NCBI RefSeq assembly: GCF_000712975.1
Contig: NZ_JHQL01000003.1
Coordinates: forward strand, 806,001-870,000
DNA: 64,000 bases
From: Vreelandella neptunia
Lineage (GTDB): Bacteria; Pseudomonadota; Gammaproteobacteria; Pseudomonadales; Halomonadaceae
Direction: 5' to 3'
Shown here: positions 48,578 through 57,385 of the stretch, one piece after another
Layout of the letters: the number at the start of each line of letters is the position of its first letter
Position numbering within the stretch: the first letter of the stretch is position 1
Translations under genes and position numbers: made by a program
The notes under the pieces: generated by a model
The model's input: only the letters and a program-made list of their open reading frames with translations
The model's database searches: none
What the model was told of the DNA's origin: nothing

Positions 48578-49435
48578 TTAAAAAACGTATACAAAAATAA
48601 ATAACCCAACCCAGACAACATCGACAAAATGCCAATACCAACAAGATGCTTCAAAACCAAAGTGATGGTCGTTAGCAAAGTGCCCTTTCCATATCCGTAC
48701 TAACATGCACGCCAGAATAATCGTGCCGACAATAACGTGGACTCCATGAAAACCGGTCAGAATAAAGAAGGTGGCTCCAAAAATTCCTGCTTCCAGCGTG
48801 ATACCGTAGTGATGATAGGCTTCGTAGTATTCGACCCCCTGTATGACAATAAAGCAGCAGCCCAGTAATACTGTACCCGCCAGCCAATGCCTGCATGTCT
48901 TACGCTCGCCTGATTTCAACGCCTCATGAGCAACCGTCAATGTAATACTAGAGGTAACTAATATCAGTGTATTGACCAACGGCAATTGCCAAGGACTAAA
49001 TACCCGCTCAGGCCCAATTACGGAGCTGTCTGGCGGGTTAAACAACGGCCATTGTGCAACAAATTCTGGCCAAAGCAGCGCAGACACCCCCTTGGCCCCT
49101 TCTCCTCCTAACCAAGGAATGGCAAACGTTCTCACGTAAAATAGCGCACCAAAGAAAGCCGCAAAAAACATAACTTCAGAAAAAATAAACCAGCCCATTC
49201 CCCACCGGAATGAGCGATCCATCTGGGCATCGTACAAGCCATTCATTGATTCGCGAATAACCTCTCTGAACCAAAGACCCATAACAATAATCACGCTAGC
49301 CATACCGATTAGCATTAGCGGAGTACCCGTGTCGTATACCAACTTGATCCCTGTACCCACCATCATAGCCCCGAGCGCCAGCGATCCTAGAATAGGCCAT
49401 CGACTCGTTGCTGGAACATAGTAGCCGCCACTCAT
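48578..49435 (-). CDS. coxC: Cytochrome c oxidase subunit III
   Basis: Subunit III (285 residues) has about seven membrane helices, with YYVPATSRWPILGSLALG at the start, FFILTGFHGVHVIVGT and the ending HFVDVVWVGLFIFVYVF, all family hallmarks. It stabilises subunit I and the proton path. It overlaps ctaG by 4 bp and lies tail-to-tail with the DUF2909-like gene, 4 bp apart. Confidence 0.95.
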   Translation of the reverse strand: MSGGYYVPATSRWPILGSLALGAMMVGTGIKLVYDTGTPLMLIGMASVIIVMGLWFREVIRESMNGLYDAQMDRSFRWGMGWFIFSEVMFFAAFFGALFYVRTFAIPWLGGEGAKGVSALLWPEFVAQWPLFNPPDSSVIGPERVFSPWQLPLVNTLILVTSSITLTVAHEALKSGERKTCRHWLAGTVLLGCCFIVIQGVEYYEAYHHYGITLEAGIFGATFFILTGFHGVHVIVGTIILACMLVRIWKGHFANDHHFGFEASCWYWHFVDVVWVGLFIFVYVF

Positions 49436-50022
49436 ATTGAATCCCCTATTGTCTTGTTGTCATTCTTTGAGATGTCTTTTACTAAGTGATGAACTGGGTA
49501 CAAGGTATACACTAGCGTTATCGTATTAATGTCCTCTGGGAGATCCCGCGCCAGCTGGAATATTAGAGGAATTGTCAAACGCTCATCCCCTTGTAGCTGC
49601 TGCTCTTGGAAACAGAAACAGCTGACTTTTCTTAAATGAGTCGTAGCGCTTGAAGGGGAAACACTAGGCACAGCCCGTCCCCAACTTTCAACCCGACTAT
49701 TGTTGGTAAAGGTAAAATCGACCTCCGCTGTTTGGCCTGGGTGCACGCGCATTTGGCGATTTTCGACGCTCATTCTCCATGGTAAGCCTGCGCTACCTCG
49801 GGTAATGAACTGCACGGTGACATAGCGGGATTGATCAACTTCTTCATGAATAATGGCCTTAGCCGTCGTATCCACTTTGCCATTAAGACCCGTTACACGG
49901 CAAAACACGTCATAAAGAGGGACAAGTGCAAATGCGAAGGCAAACATCCCTATTAGCGCCGCTACCGTGCGAATGACCGTCCGTTTTACCCCCACTGATT
50001 GCACCGCATTACTTGCTGCCAT
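49432..50022 (-). CDS. ctaG: Cytochrome c oxidase copper assembly protein CtaG/Cox11
   Basis: CtaG (196 residues) delivers copper to the CuB site of subunit I. It has one N-terminal helix (about 16-36) and a periplasmic domain with the copper-binding motif CFCFQEQQL (C-F-C) and the region VENRQMRVHPGQTAEVDFTFTNNS. The ATG at 50022 has AGGGGG nearby; a GTG at 50043 without a ribosome site is less likely. It lies between subunits I and III as in many proteobacteria. Confidence 0.92.
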   Translation of the reverse strand: MAASNAVQSVGVKRTVIRTVAALIGMFAFAFALVPLYDVFCRVTGLNGKVDTTAKAIIHEEVDQSRYVTVQFITRGSAGLPWRMSVENRQMRVHPGQTAEVDFTFTNNSRVESWGRAVPSVSPSSATTHLRKVSCFCFQEQQLQGDERLTIPLIFQLARDLPEDINTITLVYTLYPVHHLVKDISKNDNKTIGDSI

Positions 50023-50054
50023 ATATCCCCCTAGACCATTCACTGAGGCACAGC

Positions 50055-51707
50055 TTATTGGTCATGGTGATGGGTACGGTTAAAAATTGGTGGTGTCTCG
50101 AAGGTGTGCAGCGGTGCGGGACTTGGAACGCTCCACTCAAGGTCTTCTGCACCTTCCCAAGCTTTTGCAGGCGCTTTTTTTCCTCCCCTCACACACATCA
50201 CCACCACCACTACAAAAATCAGCTGCGAAGCGCCAAAAAAGAATGCGCCAATGCTGGAAAGCAAGTTGAAGTCTGCAAACTGTAACGCATAGTCAGGAAT
50301 GCGCCTTGGCATACCCGCCAAGCCTGCGAAATGCATGGGGAAAAACGTTAGGTTAACGCCAATGATAGAGCACCAAAAATGGCATTGAGCCAGACGCTCG
50401 TTAGGGTAATAACCGGTCCATTTGGGTAGCCAATAGTAGACGCCAGCCATAATGGCAAAAATAGCGCCTGGTACTAATACATAATGAAAATGCGCCACGA
50501 CAAAGTAGGTATCGTGGTATTGGAAATCTGCAGGTGCAATTGCCAACATCAGCCCTGAGAAACCGCCAATGGTGAACAGAACGACAAAAGCCAAAGCAAA
50601 CAGCATGGGCGGCTCAAAACTGATCGAGCCACGAAACAGCGTGGTCACCCAGTTAAACACTTTCACACCTGTTGGCACGGCAATCAGCATGGTCGAGTAC
50701 ATGAAAAATAGCTCTGCCGTTAACGGAAGTCCGACAATGAACATATGATGCGCCCATACTAAAAACGACAGCAGTGCGATAGCTGCCGTGGCGTACACCA
50801 TAGACGCATAGCCAAATAAAGGCTTACGCGCGAAAGTGGGAATAATAGCTGAGACAATACCGAAGGCCGGCAAAATCATGATGTAAACTTCAGGATGGCC
50901 AAAGAACCAAAATAAGTGTTGGAAAAGCACAGGATCGCCGCCACCCGCGGCGTCAAAAAAACTGGTCCCAAAGTTAATATCCATGAGCATCATGGTGATG
51001 ACGCCTGCTAGAACGGGCATTACTGCAATCAGTAGAAAAGCCGTAATTAACCATGTCCATACAAACAGCGGCATATCCATCATGCGCATACCAGGTGCGC
51101 GCATGTTCAAAATGGTCGCAATAATATTGATAGCCCCAAGAATTGAGCTAATACCTGCGATGTGCAGAGCTAGAATAAAAAATGTCGTAGAGGCGGGAGC
51201 ATAAGTCGTTGATAGAGGAGCATAAAACGTCCAGCCAAAATTTGGCCCGCCGCCCGGCATTAAAAGCGTAGAAAGTAGCAATGTAAACGCCACCGGAAGT
51301 AGCCAGAAACTAAAATTATTAAGCCTGGGCAGCGCCATATCCGGCGCACCAATCTGAAGCGGAATCATCCAGTTGGCTAGCCCAGTAAACGCTGGCATTA
51401 CAGCAGCGAACACCATGATTAGACCATGCATGGTGGTCATTTGATTGAAAAATTCTGGCTCTATAAGCTGTAAACCCGGCTGAAATAGCTCGGCTCTCAC
51501 TACTAAGGCAAATATGCCGCCAACAAAAAACATGGTGAGAGAAAAAATCAGGTACAGAGAACCAATTTCTTTATGGTTGGTCGTCAGTACCCATCGCAAT
51601 ATCCCTTTGGGCTGAGCCGCATGGTCGTGATGAGAATGACCGCCAGCGGCTGCAGTAGAGCTATGTTGCAGCGGGTGTTGAGGAGGTAGTTTGGGCACCA
51701 TGAGCAT
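50055..51707 (-). CDS. ctaD: Cytochrome c oxidase subunit I
   Basis: Subunit I (550 residues) holds heme a, heme a3 and CuB. It has about 12 membrane helices. Heme-copper ligands are visible in [34 protein letters not shown] and VVAHFHYVL. The D-channel and K-channel region looks normal, so it is an aa3-type proton-pumping oxidase. An N-terminal His-rich stretch ([10 protein letters not shown]) is a small oddity. It follows coxB by 33 bp. Confidence 0.96.
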   Translation of the reverse strand: MLMVPKLPPQHPLQHSSTAAAGGHSHHDHAAQPKGILRWVLTTNHKEIGSLYLIFSLTMFFVGGIFALVVRAELFQPGLQLIEPEFFNQMTTMHGLIMVFAAVMPAFTGLANWMIPLQIGAPDMALPRLNNFSFWLLPVAFTLLLSTLLMPGGGPNFGWTFYAPLSTTYAPASTTFFILALHIAGISSILGAINIIATILNMRAPGMRMMDMPLFVWTWLITAFLLIAVMPVLAGVITMMLMDINFGTSFFDAAGGGDPVLFQHLFWFFGHPEVYIMILPAFGIVSAIIPTFARKPLFGYASMVYATAAIALLSFLVWAHHMFIVGLPLTAELFFMYSTMLIAVPTGVKVFNWVTTLFRGSISFEPPMLFALAFVVLFTIGGFSGLMLAIAPADFQYHDTYFVVAHFHYVLVPGAIFAIMAGVYYWLPKWTGYYPNERLAQCHFWCSIIGVNLTFFPMHFAGLAGMPRRIPDYALQFADFNLLSSIGAFFFGASQLIFVVVVVMCVRGGKKAPAKAWEGAEDLEWSVPSPAPLHTFETPPIFNRTHHHDQ

Positions 51708-51740
51708 CTCCGCCTGATTTATTGTTGTAAGTACCTTAAA

Positions 51741-52856
51741 TTATTGTGCAATACGTTCGGCCACCGCAGCTGGCTGCACCACATCACCTGTCTCGTTGCC
51801 CCAGGCATTACGAGTAAAAGTGACAACAGCGGCTATTTCGACAGGATTTAAGGTACTGCGGAACGCTGGCATTGCAGCACCGGAAACGCCGTTGACAATT
51901 CGATCGATATGCCAATCTAGGTCGTTAATTAATTGGTCGTTGTTGGCTAGTGCTGGAAATGCCGGCGGAGCTCCCTGACCTTCGCTTTGATGACATGAAG
52001 AACAGATGGATTGGTACACAGACTCACCTCGCGCCATCAAATCCTCCATCTCCCACTCTCGGTCAATCCCCATTGCCTCTTGCTCTGCTGCTTCTTTACG
52101 TTCTGCCAACCATGCTTCGAACTCTTCTTCCTCCATCGCATGCACAACCACTGGCATAAACCCGTGGTTAACGCCGCAAAGCTCAGCACACTGACCACGA
52201 TAGATTCCCGGCTCGTTGATTTTCACCCAGTTTTCATTGATAAATCCCGGTATCGTATCCTGCTTAACGGCAAGTTCTGGCACCCACCAAGAGTGAATGA
52301 CATCGTCCGATGTCATTAAAAAACGTACTTTCCGGTTAATCGGTAGAACCAATGGCTCATCTACGTCTAGCAGGTAGTGCTCATCTCTAGCTTCGCTTCC
52401 TCGAATTTGCTCCCTTGAGGTACTCATGTTCGATGTAAATGCAACATCTTCACCCAGGTATTCGTAGCGCCAGCGCCACTGTTGGCCGGTAATCATCACG
52501 TCTAAATCCGCTTCTGAAGAGTCGTACATACTCTTCAATGTCGCGGTCGCGGGCACAGCCATTCCAATCAAAATCAAAATCGGGATAGCGGTCCAAAGAA
52601 TCTCGACAGAGGTATGCTCATGAAAATGTGCTGCTTTTGCCCCTTTTGAGTGTCTGTATCTAAATAATGAGTAAAACATTACCCCAAACACAACCACACC
52701 GATCACCACACACACCCAAAAAATGGCCATATGCAGGCCAAAAATATCTCGACTGATATCAGTGACACCTACCGGCATATTCCAGCCATTGGCATAAACC
52801 TGTGAGATACTTGAGGCACTGATAATGGTTAGCAGCCATTGCCACGTTAGGCGCAT
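51741..52856 (-). CDS. coxB: Cytochrome c oxidase subunit II with fused cytochrome c domain
   Basis: This 371-residue protein has a signal peptide, two membrane helices (about 40-60 and 82-103), a CuA domain with CAELCGVNHGFM and a C-terminal cytochrome c domain with heme motif CSSCH (about 295) and a Met ligand in GAAMPAFRS. The fused c domain is of the caa3 type. Between both domains lies a charged helical linker (EEEEFEAWLAERKEAAEQEAM). The ATG at 52856 has AAAGGAGG five bases away. It is the first gene of the cox operon. Confidence 0.95.
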   Translation of the reverse strand: MRLTWQWLLTIISASSISQVYANGWNMPVGVTDISRDIFGLHMAIFWVCVVIGVVVFGVMFYSLFRYRHSKGAKAAHFHEHTSVEILWTAIPILILIGMAVPATATLKSMYDSSEADLDVMITGQQWRWRYEYLGEDVAFTSNMSTSREQIRGSEARDEHYLLDVDEPLVLPINRKVRFLMTSDDVIHSWWVPELAVKQDTIPGFINENWVKINEPGIYRGQCAELCGVNHGFMPVVVHAMEEEEFEAWLAERKEAAEQEAMGIDREWEMEDLMARGESVYQSICSSCHQSEGQGAPPAFPALANNDQLINDLDWHIDRIVNGVSGAAMPAFRSTLNPVEIAAVVTFTRNAWGNETGDVVQPAAVAERIAQ

Positions 52857-52980
52857 AGAAACCTCCTTTATTATTGTTGTTCTCGCCAACCCTTTTATTA
52901 GCTCAGGATTAACTGATTAACGTCAGTATAGAAAACATGTGGCATTCGTCACGAACAACCGTCGTGTTTGACTCAACGCT

Positions 52981-53154
52981 TCAGCGCGAGGCGATCATTG
53001 CGACCCCCACCAAGATCAAAACAAAGAGAAAAGTGATCGCAATTCCCGTCAAAATAAAGACAGTAGGCTTACCACTTGAAAAATCTTGCTGACGCTGGTG
53101 ATCATTTTGTACACCCAAAAGTGCTGACAAAACTGACTTGACGACTGACCACAT
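52981..53154 (-). CDS. DUF2970-like small membrane protein
   Basis: This 57-residue protein opens MWSVVKSVLSALLGVQ, then has a basic/polar stretch QRQQDFSSGKP and one C-terminal helix (about 33-54). This is the pattern of the DUF2970 family, commonly next to cox genes. The ATG at 53154 has GAGGAG seven bases upstream; the start at 53190 has none. It is upstream of coxB on the same strand; function unknown. Confidence 0.75.
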   Translation of the reverse strand: MWSVVKSVLSALLGVQNDHQRQQDFSSGKPTVFILTGIAITFLFVLILVGVAMIASR

Positions 53155-53284
53155 TAAATTGCTCCTCGATGCCAAGTATTTCGTTGCCAAATAGCCAACT
53201 GTTCCTCATAGCTTAGCTATAGTTGAAGATAGGCAACGTAGTAAAAAATGCCTCATAAATCGTATAACGTGTTAGGAGCAAGCG

Positions 53285-53644
53285 ATGAACAGTTCAAACA
53301 AACAACAGGCCAACTCCGCTACTGAAACAAATCAAGATTTGTTGACTTGGTGGCACCGTTATTGGCTTTTGAGCACCATGCCTATAGTGCGTTGTCAGAT
53401 TGCATGGCTTGAGAACGTGACGCAGGCTATGGCGTTAGAAGCTGAGCTTTTTCAAGCTATTGCCAAAAGCAATGAAAAACTGACGCTGTGCCTAACCGAC
53501 AGCAAAGAAAACTGCATAGCTCAGGAACTCACTGAACATTACCAAGAAATGGTTAAAACACTGACTGACGCTAATCTTGAGCGCTTATCCAACGTGTCTC
53601 AACTTTCCCACGAATTTAGACGTAGTCTGTGGGAAGAAATTTAA
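53285..53644 (+). CDS. Small soluble helical protein of unknown function
   Basis: The 119-residue protein has AGGAG seven bases before its ATG. It has no signal peptide and no convincing membrane helix; it is largely helical with repeated aromatic residues (LLTWWHRYWLL) and heptad-like Leu/Ala spacing. The style is loosely phasin-like, but I do not recognise a family. It is divergent from the DUF2970-like gene and lies 91 bp before a small lipoprotein gene on the same strand. Confidence 0.6.
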   Translation: MNSSNKQQANSATETNQDLLTWWHRYWLLSTMPIVRCQIAWLENVTQAMALEAELFQAIAKSNEKLTLCLTDSKENCIAQELTEHYQEMVKTLTDANLERLSNVSQLSHEFRRSLWEEI

Positions 53645-53735
53645 CCCGTTTGGATTAAGCTTGCGGCTGACTGTCGTGCCATTCACACTATGCCTGCTTT
53701 TTATAAGCAGCATTGGACTGGTGATGGAGCCTAAT

Positions 53736-53951
53736 ATGCCCAAATGTCGTGGATTTTTTTCGTTGTTCCCATTAATAGTCGTGGGCTTACTACCCTTGGC
53801 TGGATGCACTACTTATACATGGCCAGATGGGTCTCAAGAAACGGTGCTGGGAGTGCCCCCAGAGGAAGAAAACCGTCGCTATGAAGAGCAGCGCGCTGAC
53901 GGGGTTCGTTATCGGCTACCGGGAGAAAATCCTGACACTCAAAAAGAGTGA
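53736..53951 (+). CDS. Small lipoprotein of unknown function
   Basis: The 71-residue protein has a lipoprotein signal peptide with lipobox LAGC (Cys about residue 24), then a short hydrophilic body TTYTWPDGSQETVLG and a charged tail rich in Glu and Arg. The ATG at 53736 follows GGAG by six bases. The frame is open further upstream but those starts lack a ribosome site. The motif WPDGS with VLG resembles unnamed lipoproteins of halophilic gammaproteobacteria. Function unknown; likely outer-membrane or periplasmic. Confidence 0.65.
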   Translation: MPKCRGFFSLFPLIVVGLLPLAGCTTYTWPDGSQETVLGVPPEEENRRYEEQRADGVRYRLPGENPDTQKE

Positions 53952-53989
53952 TCTTATCGTTGCTATGTTTTTACTATCAGGCGATATTT

Positions 53990-56431
53990 TTAATCTAGAC
54001 GACGCTTGGTTAGCGATGTTGCCTGCGCAGTCAATGGATCTTCTGGCCAGGGGTGCTTAGGGTAACGACCACGCATCTCTTTACGCACCTCTGGATAGCC
54101 GTTCAACCAAAAACTGCGTAAGTCCTGAGTCACTTGAAGCGGTCTTTTGGCTGGTGAAAGCAAGTGAATGACGACGGGTATATGGCCATCCGCAACGAGG
54201 GGAGTATCCTGCCAACCAAACGCTTCCTGTAACTTCAGAGCAAGCACTGGAGGTCTCCCCACTAGGCACGGTCTATAATCAATTGATGCCTGATTACCGC
54301 TAGGCACCGTTATCGATGACGGCGTTAAATATTCAAAGCGCGTCTGTTCATCCCAACTTAGCGTTGACATTAAATAAGTATGGAACTGCATTTTTTCTAA
54401 CTGGCTGAAGCGTGTTATACCCGCTAGGTAAGGAGCCAGCCAAACGTCTAAACTTTCTAGCAGCGCACATTCGGACCAATCAGGCCATTCACCAGGATAA
54501 GTACTCTCCAACAGCGTCATTCGGCCCTGCAACTGCTTAAACCTGTCATTAAAAAGCACCCCAGGTCGCTGCTTTAGTGCCTGAAGCAATGCTTGCTGTA
54601 CAGCTTCTGCAGATAGCTCCGTCAAAGGACGGCTTGCCAACATAAGCTCACAATGACGCTGAACAGCTTCGCCGAGAAGCTTTCCTTGTGCATCCGACCA
54701 AGTAATTCGCTCTTCCCACTGTTGAGTTGCAGGATAAAGGTCAATAAGCGTTGCCAACGCAAGAGGTTCAGCGAGATAAATAGCGGCTTCACTACTGGCG
54801 CTTTCGACGCTAATGGCGACAATGTACGCTTCGTTCGTCAGAGGATGGTGAATAGACAGTTTAGCCGTTTTGCCATTGGCAAGCTTGAACCGGCCAGGGC
54901 TAATAAGCTGGCCAATACGATCAGGGTAAGACAGCGCCAGTAGCGCTCCTAACGGCTCTTCGGCTATGCCTCGCGGCAACGCCGTATCGGCGATGCCTGC
55001 CAAGCGCTTTGCATCACGCAGCCATTGAGGAAAGCGCGAAGGTTGACTAAACCGCTGAACTAACGCAGCTCTCAGCGAGCCATTAATACGCTCCCTGCCT
55101 TCTAACAAAGCCGCTAAAGCACAGGCAAGTGGCAATGTATTGAGCTGTTCAGCTTTCGATAGCATTACCGCTAAACGCGGTTCAACCGGCCAACGCGCAC
55201 TTTGCTTGCCTAGCGGCGTTAACAGGCCCGCTGAATCCAGCATACCCAACTGACGAAGCAAAGCCTGACTACTTTGCCATGCGCCGTTAGGCGGCGATGT
55301 CATCCAACTGAGCTCATCTGGCGAACGCGCTCCCCACATAGCAACTTCAAGCGTTAATCTTGATAAATCAGCCTGTAGTATCTCAGGCTCACCGTAAGCT
55401 ACAAGAGGCTGCTCCTGAGACCACAAGCGATAACATACCCCCGGCTGCTGTCTCCCTGCGCGCCCCCGGCGCTGATCAGCGCTGGCTCGGTTAACCCGCC
55501 GCGTGGTTAGATGAGTTAGTCCAGTGCGCGGCTGAAACAGAGGAACCCGCTCTAATCCAGCATCGATGACGACATTCACACCATCCACCGTTACGCTGGA
55601 CTCTGCAATGGCCGTTGAAACGATGACACGTTGGCGCTCTGCATGTGGTTTGAGGGCGGCTTGCTGTATTTCTATTGGCATGCTGCCATGCAGAGTCCGC
55701 ACTTCAATCTCTCGTGGGCTGTTATCCAGCGCATGAACCAGCAGGTTAATTTCAGCCATCCCAGGAAGAATAACTAATAGATCGCGACTATCTGACCTTG
55801 CCAGCGCTTCATCAACGACCCGTAAAGCGGCCGATGCGACACTTTCATCACCGGAGGCCGGCCGATAATACGTTTCCACAGGAAATTGCCGCCCAGTACT
55901 TTCAATCACTGGCGTTTCTTCGCCCAGCACCTTTTTTAAGGCTGCGACATCCATCGTGGCAGACATCACAATCAATCGTAAGTCATCGCGAATGCTTTGT
56001 TGGATATCCAGCGATAGCGCCAACCCTAGATCCGCTTCAATACTACGCTCATGAAATTCATCAAAGATAATCCCGGCAACACCTTCCAACAGCGGGTCAT
56101 CCTGCAGCATTCGGGTAAGCACACCCTGGGTAATAATTTCCAGGCGTGTTTGCGTGCTTACCTTACTGTCACCACGCATACGATAGCCCACTGTACCACC
56201 AACGGGCTCATTCAGCTGTTGAGCCATAAACGTTGCCGCCAGACGCGCCGCCACACGACGAGGCTCCAGCAATAAGAGCTTTTGCCCTTGCGCCCACGGG
56301 CACTCCAGCAGTGTCAACGGAACACGTGTCGTCTTCCCAGCGCCAGGCTGTGCAACGAGTATGAGCCGGTTATGTGCACTCAAAGCAGCTTGTAGTGGCA
56401 CCAGATGCTGTTCAATTGGAAGCGTAGGCAT
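53990..56431 (-). CDS. hrpB: ATP-dependent helicase HrpB
   Basis: HrpB (813 residues) is a DEAH-box RNA/DNA helicase of unclear physiological target. Motifs are Walker A QPGAGKTTRVPL (about 29-40), DEFHERS (DEAH-type), SATMD, then SSVTVDGVNVVIDAGLER and QRRGRAGRQQPGVCYRLW of the helicase C domain, followed by HA2 and the HrpB-specific C-terminal domain. The ATG at 56431 gives the usual N-terminus MPTLPIEQHL; the longer frame begins with TTG and is less likely. The 3' end lies 38 bp from the convergent small lipoprotein gene. Confidence 0.93.
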   Translation of the reverse strand: MPTLPIEQHLVPLQAALSAHNRLILVAQPGAGKTTRVPLTLLECPWAQGQKLLLLEPRRVAARLAATFMAQQLNEPVGGTVGYRMRGDSKVSTQTRLEIITQGVLTRMLQDDPLLEGVAGIIFDEFHERSIEADLGLALSLDIQQSIRDDLRLIVMSATMDVAALKKVLGEETPVIESTGRQFPVETYYRPASGDESVASAALRVVDEALARSDSRDLLVILPGMAEINLLVHALDNSPREIEVRTLHGSMPIEIQQAALKPHAERQRVIVSTAIAESSVTVDGVNVVIDAGLERVPLFQPRTGLTHLTTRRVNRASADQRRGRAGRQQPGVCYRLWSQEQPLVAYGEPEILQADLSRLTLEVAMWGARSPDELSWMTSPPNGAWQSSQALLRQLGMLDSAGLLTPLGKQSARWPVEPRLAVMLSKAEQLNTLPLACALAALLEGRERINGSLRAALVQRFSQPSRFPQWLRDAKRLAGIADTALPRGIAEEPLGALLALSYPDRIGQLISPGRFKLANGKTAKLSIHHPLTNEAYIVAISVESASSEAAIYLAEPLALATLIDLYPATQQWEERITWSDAQGKLLGEAVQRHCELMLASRPLTELSAEAVQQALLQALKQRPGVLFNDRFKQLQGRMTLLESTYPGEWPDWSECALLESLDVWLAPYLAGITRFSQLEKMQFHTYLMSTLSWDEQTRFEYLTPSSITVPSGNQASIDYRPCLVGRPPVLALKLQEAFGWQDTPLVADGHIPVVIHLLSPAKRPLQVTQDLRSFWLNGYPEVRKEMRGRYPKHPWPEDPLTAQATSLTKRRLD

Positions 56432-56520
56432 AGAAATGGTTTCTGTGGAGCTAAAGCGCTGTGGCAATAAGTGCCGTAAAGTAAGTACGGTCAAATAATG
56501 AAGATGATCGCTGACAGTGG

Positions 56521-57171
56521 CTAACTAATTGATATATTTGGCGGCTGGATACCGCACCCTTTCAAAATGACCTGTTCTAAAAATTGGCAAATAGATTCAA
56601 GATCCATTTCACTAAGCGCCTCTGAGCCTAAAATGCCGTTTACTTGTGCACTATATTCTGTGTAGTGCTGGGTAGCCGACCAAATCAGAAAGATAAGCCA
56701 GCGTGGGTCGACGTTATCCATTTTCCCCTGGATAGACCACTGCCTAATAATCATCGCACGTGAAGCAACCCACTCTTTCAACTCACCTGATAAATAGTCA
56801 CTTAAAAACGGCGCACCGGCCAAAATCTCAGCGGCAAACAGCTTTGAACCTTCAGGATAGCGCTGCCCAAGTACCATTTTGGTGCGAATAAAATCACTGA
56901 GCACCTGGCCGGGGTCGCTTTCTGGCGTGATATCTTCAAGTACCGCGTTCCAGCGGCGCATCATCCGGTTGAGCAAACGTACATATAGCGCCTGCTTACT
57001 ACCCATGTAATATAAAATATTTGCTTTAGGTAACCCTGCTTGGTCAGCAATCGCCTGAAGGCTGGCGCCTCGATAGCCATATTGGGCAAATACCTGTTCG
57101 GCAGCACTTAGTATGGATTGCTCAATACGATCCCTGCTGGCGTTCTCATGATTAGCGGTATCAACCGTCAT
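56521..57171 (-). CDS. TetR family regulator, RutR-like
   Basis: The 216-residue protein has an N-terminal TetR helix-turn-helix (about 18-62, GASLQAIADQAGLPKANILYYMGSKQALY) and a ligand domain with LFAAEILAGAPFLSDYLSGELKEW and FLIWSATQHYTEYSAQV, which match E. coli RutR segment by segment. RutR senses uracil and controls pyrimidine and purine degradation. The gene is divergent from xdhA; AGGAG lies eight bases before the ATG at 57171. The palindrome at 57348-57363 is its likely target. The effector here (uracil, xanthine or other) is not evident. Confidence 0.88.
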   Translation of the reverse strand: MTVDTANHENASRDRIEQSILSAAEQVFAQYGYRGASLQAIADQAGLPKANILYYMGSKQALYVRLLNRMMRRWNAVLEDITPESDPGQVLSDFIRTKMVLGQRYPEGSKLFAAEILAGAPFLSDYLSGELKEWVASRAMIIRQWSIQGKMDNVDPRWLIFLIWSATQHYTEYSAQVNGILGSEALSEMDLESICQFLEQVILKGCGIQPPNISIS

Positions 57172-57279
57172 TGAGTAAGCTCCTGTAATAAGCACCGCTG
57201 ATTAAGTGTCGTGGTCATTTCACTTAGTATATCGCTCCTATGGCGAACTAACGCTGCAAAATAGGGCGTATACGCATTT

Positions 57280-57300
57280 ATTGCACTTTCAAAGTGCAAT
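57280..57300. promoter_or_regulatory. Perfect 21-bp inverted repeat in the rutR-like/xdhA gap
   Basis: ATTGCACTTT-C-AAAGTGCAAT has 10-bp arms around one base. It lies near the middle of the divergent gap, 109 bp from the regulator start and 86 bp from the xdhA start. It does not match the RutR motif, so a second regulator may bind here. Confidence 0.65.
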
Positions 57301-57347
57301 AAACAAAGCCTTGCAAGGCGCGTCATTTTGTCCCAAGCTCAACAATA

Positions 57348-57363
57348 TTGACCGATCGGTCAG
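57348..57363. promoter_or_regulatory. RutR-like operator in front of xdhA
   Basis: TTGACCGATCGGTCAG contains the perfect 14-bp palindrome TGACCGATCGGTCA. The known RutR motif is TTGACCANNTGGTCAA, which differs only at the inner and last positions. It is 23-38 bp before the xdhA start and so could block transcription there. Confidence 0.7.
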
Positions 57364-57385
57364 AACAATCATAACGGAGTTTGGC

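Noticed and set aside
47688..48644. SURF1 with an 87-residue N-terminal extension
   Set aside because: The extension comes from reading antisense through the small twin-membrane gene and the coxC junction; SURF1 proteins start near the first helix.
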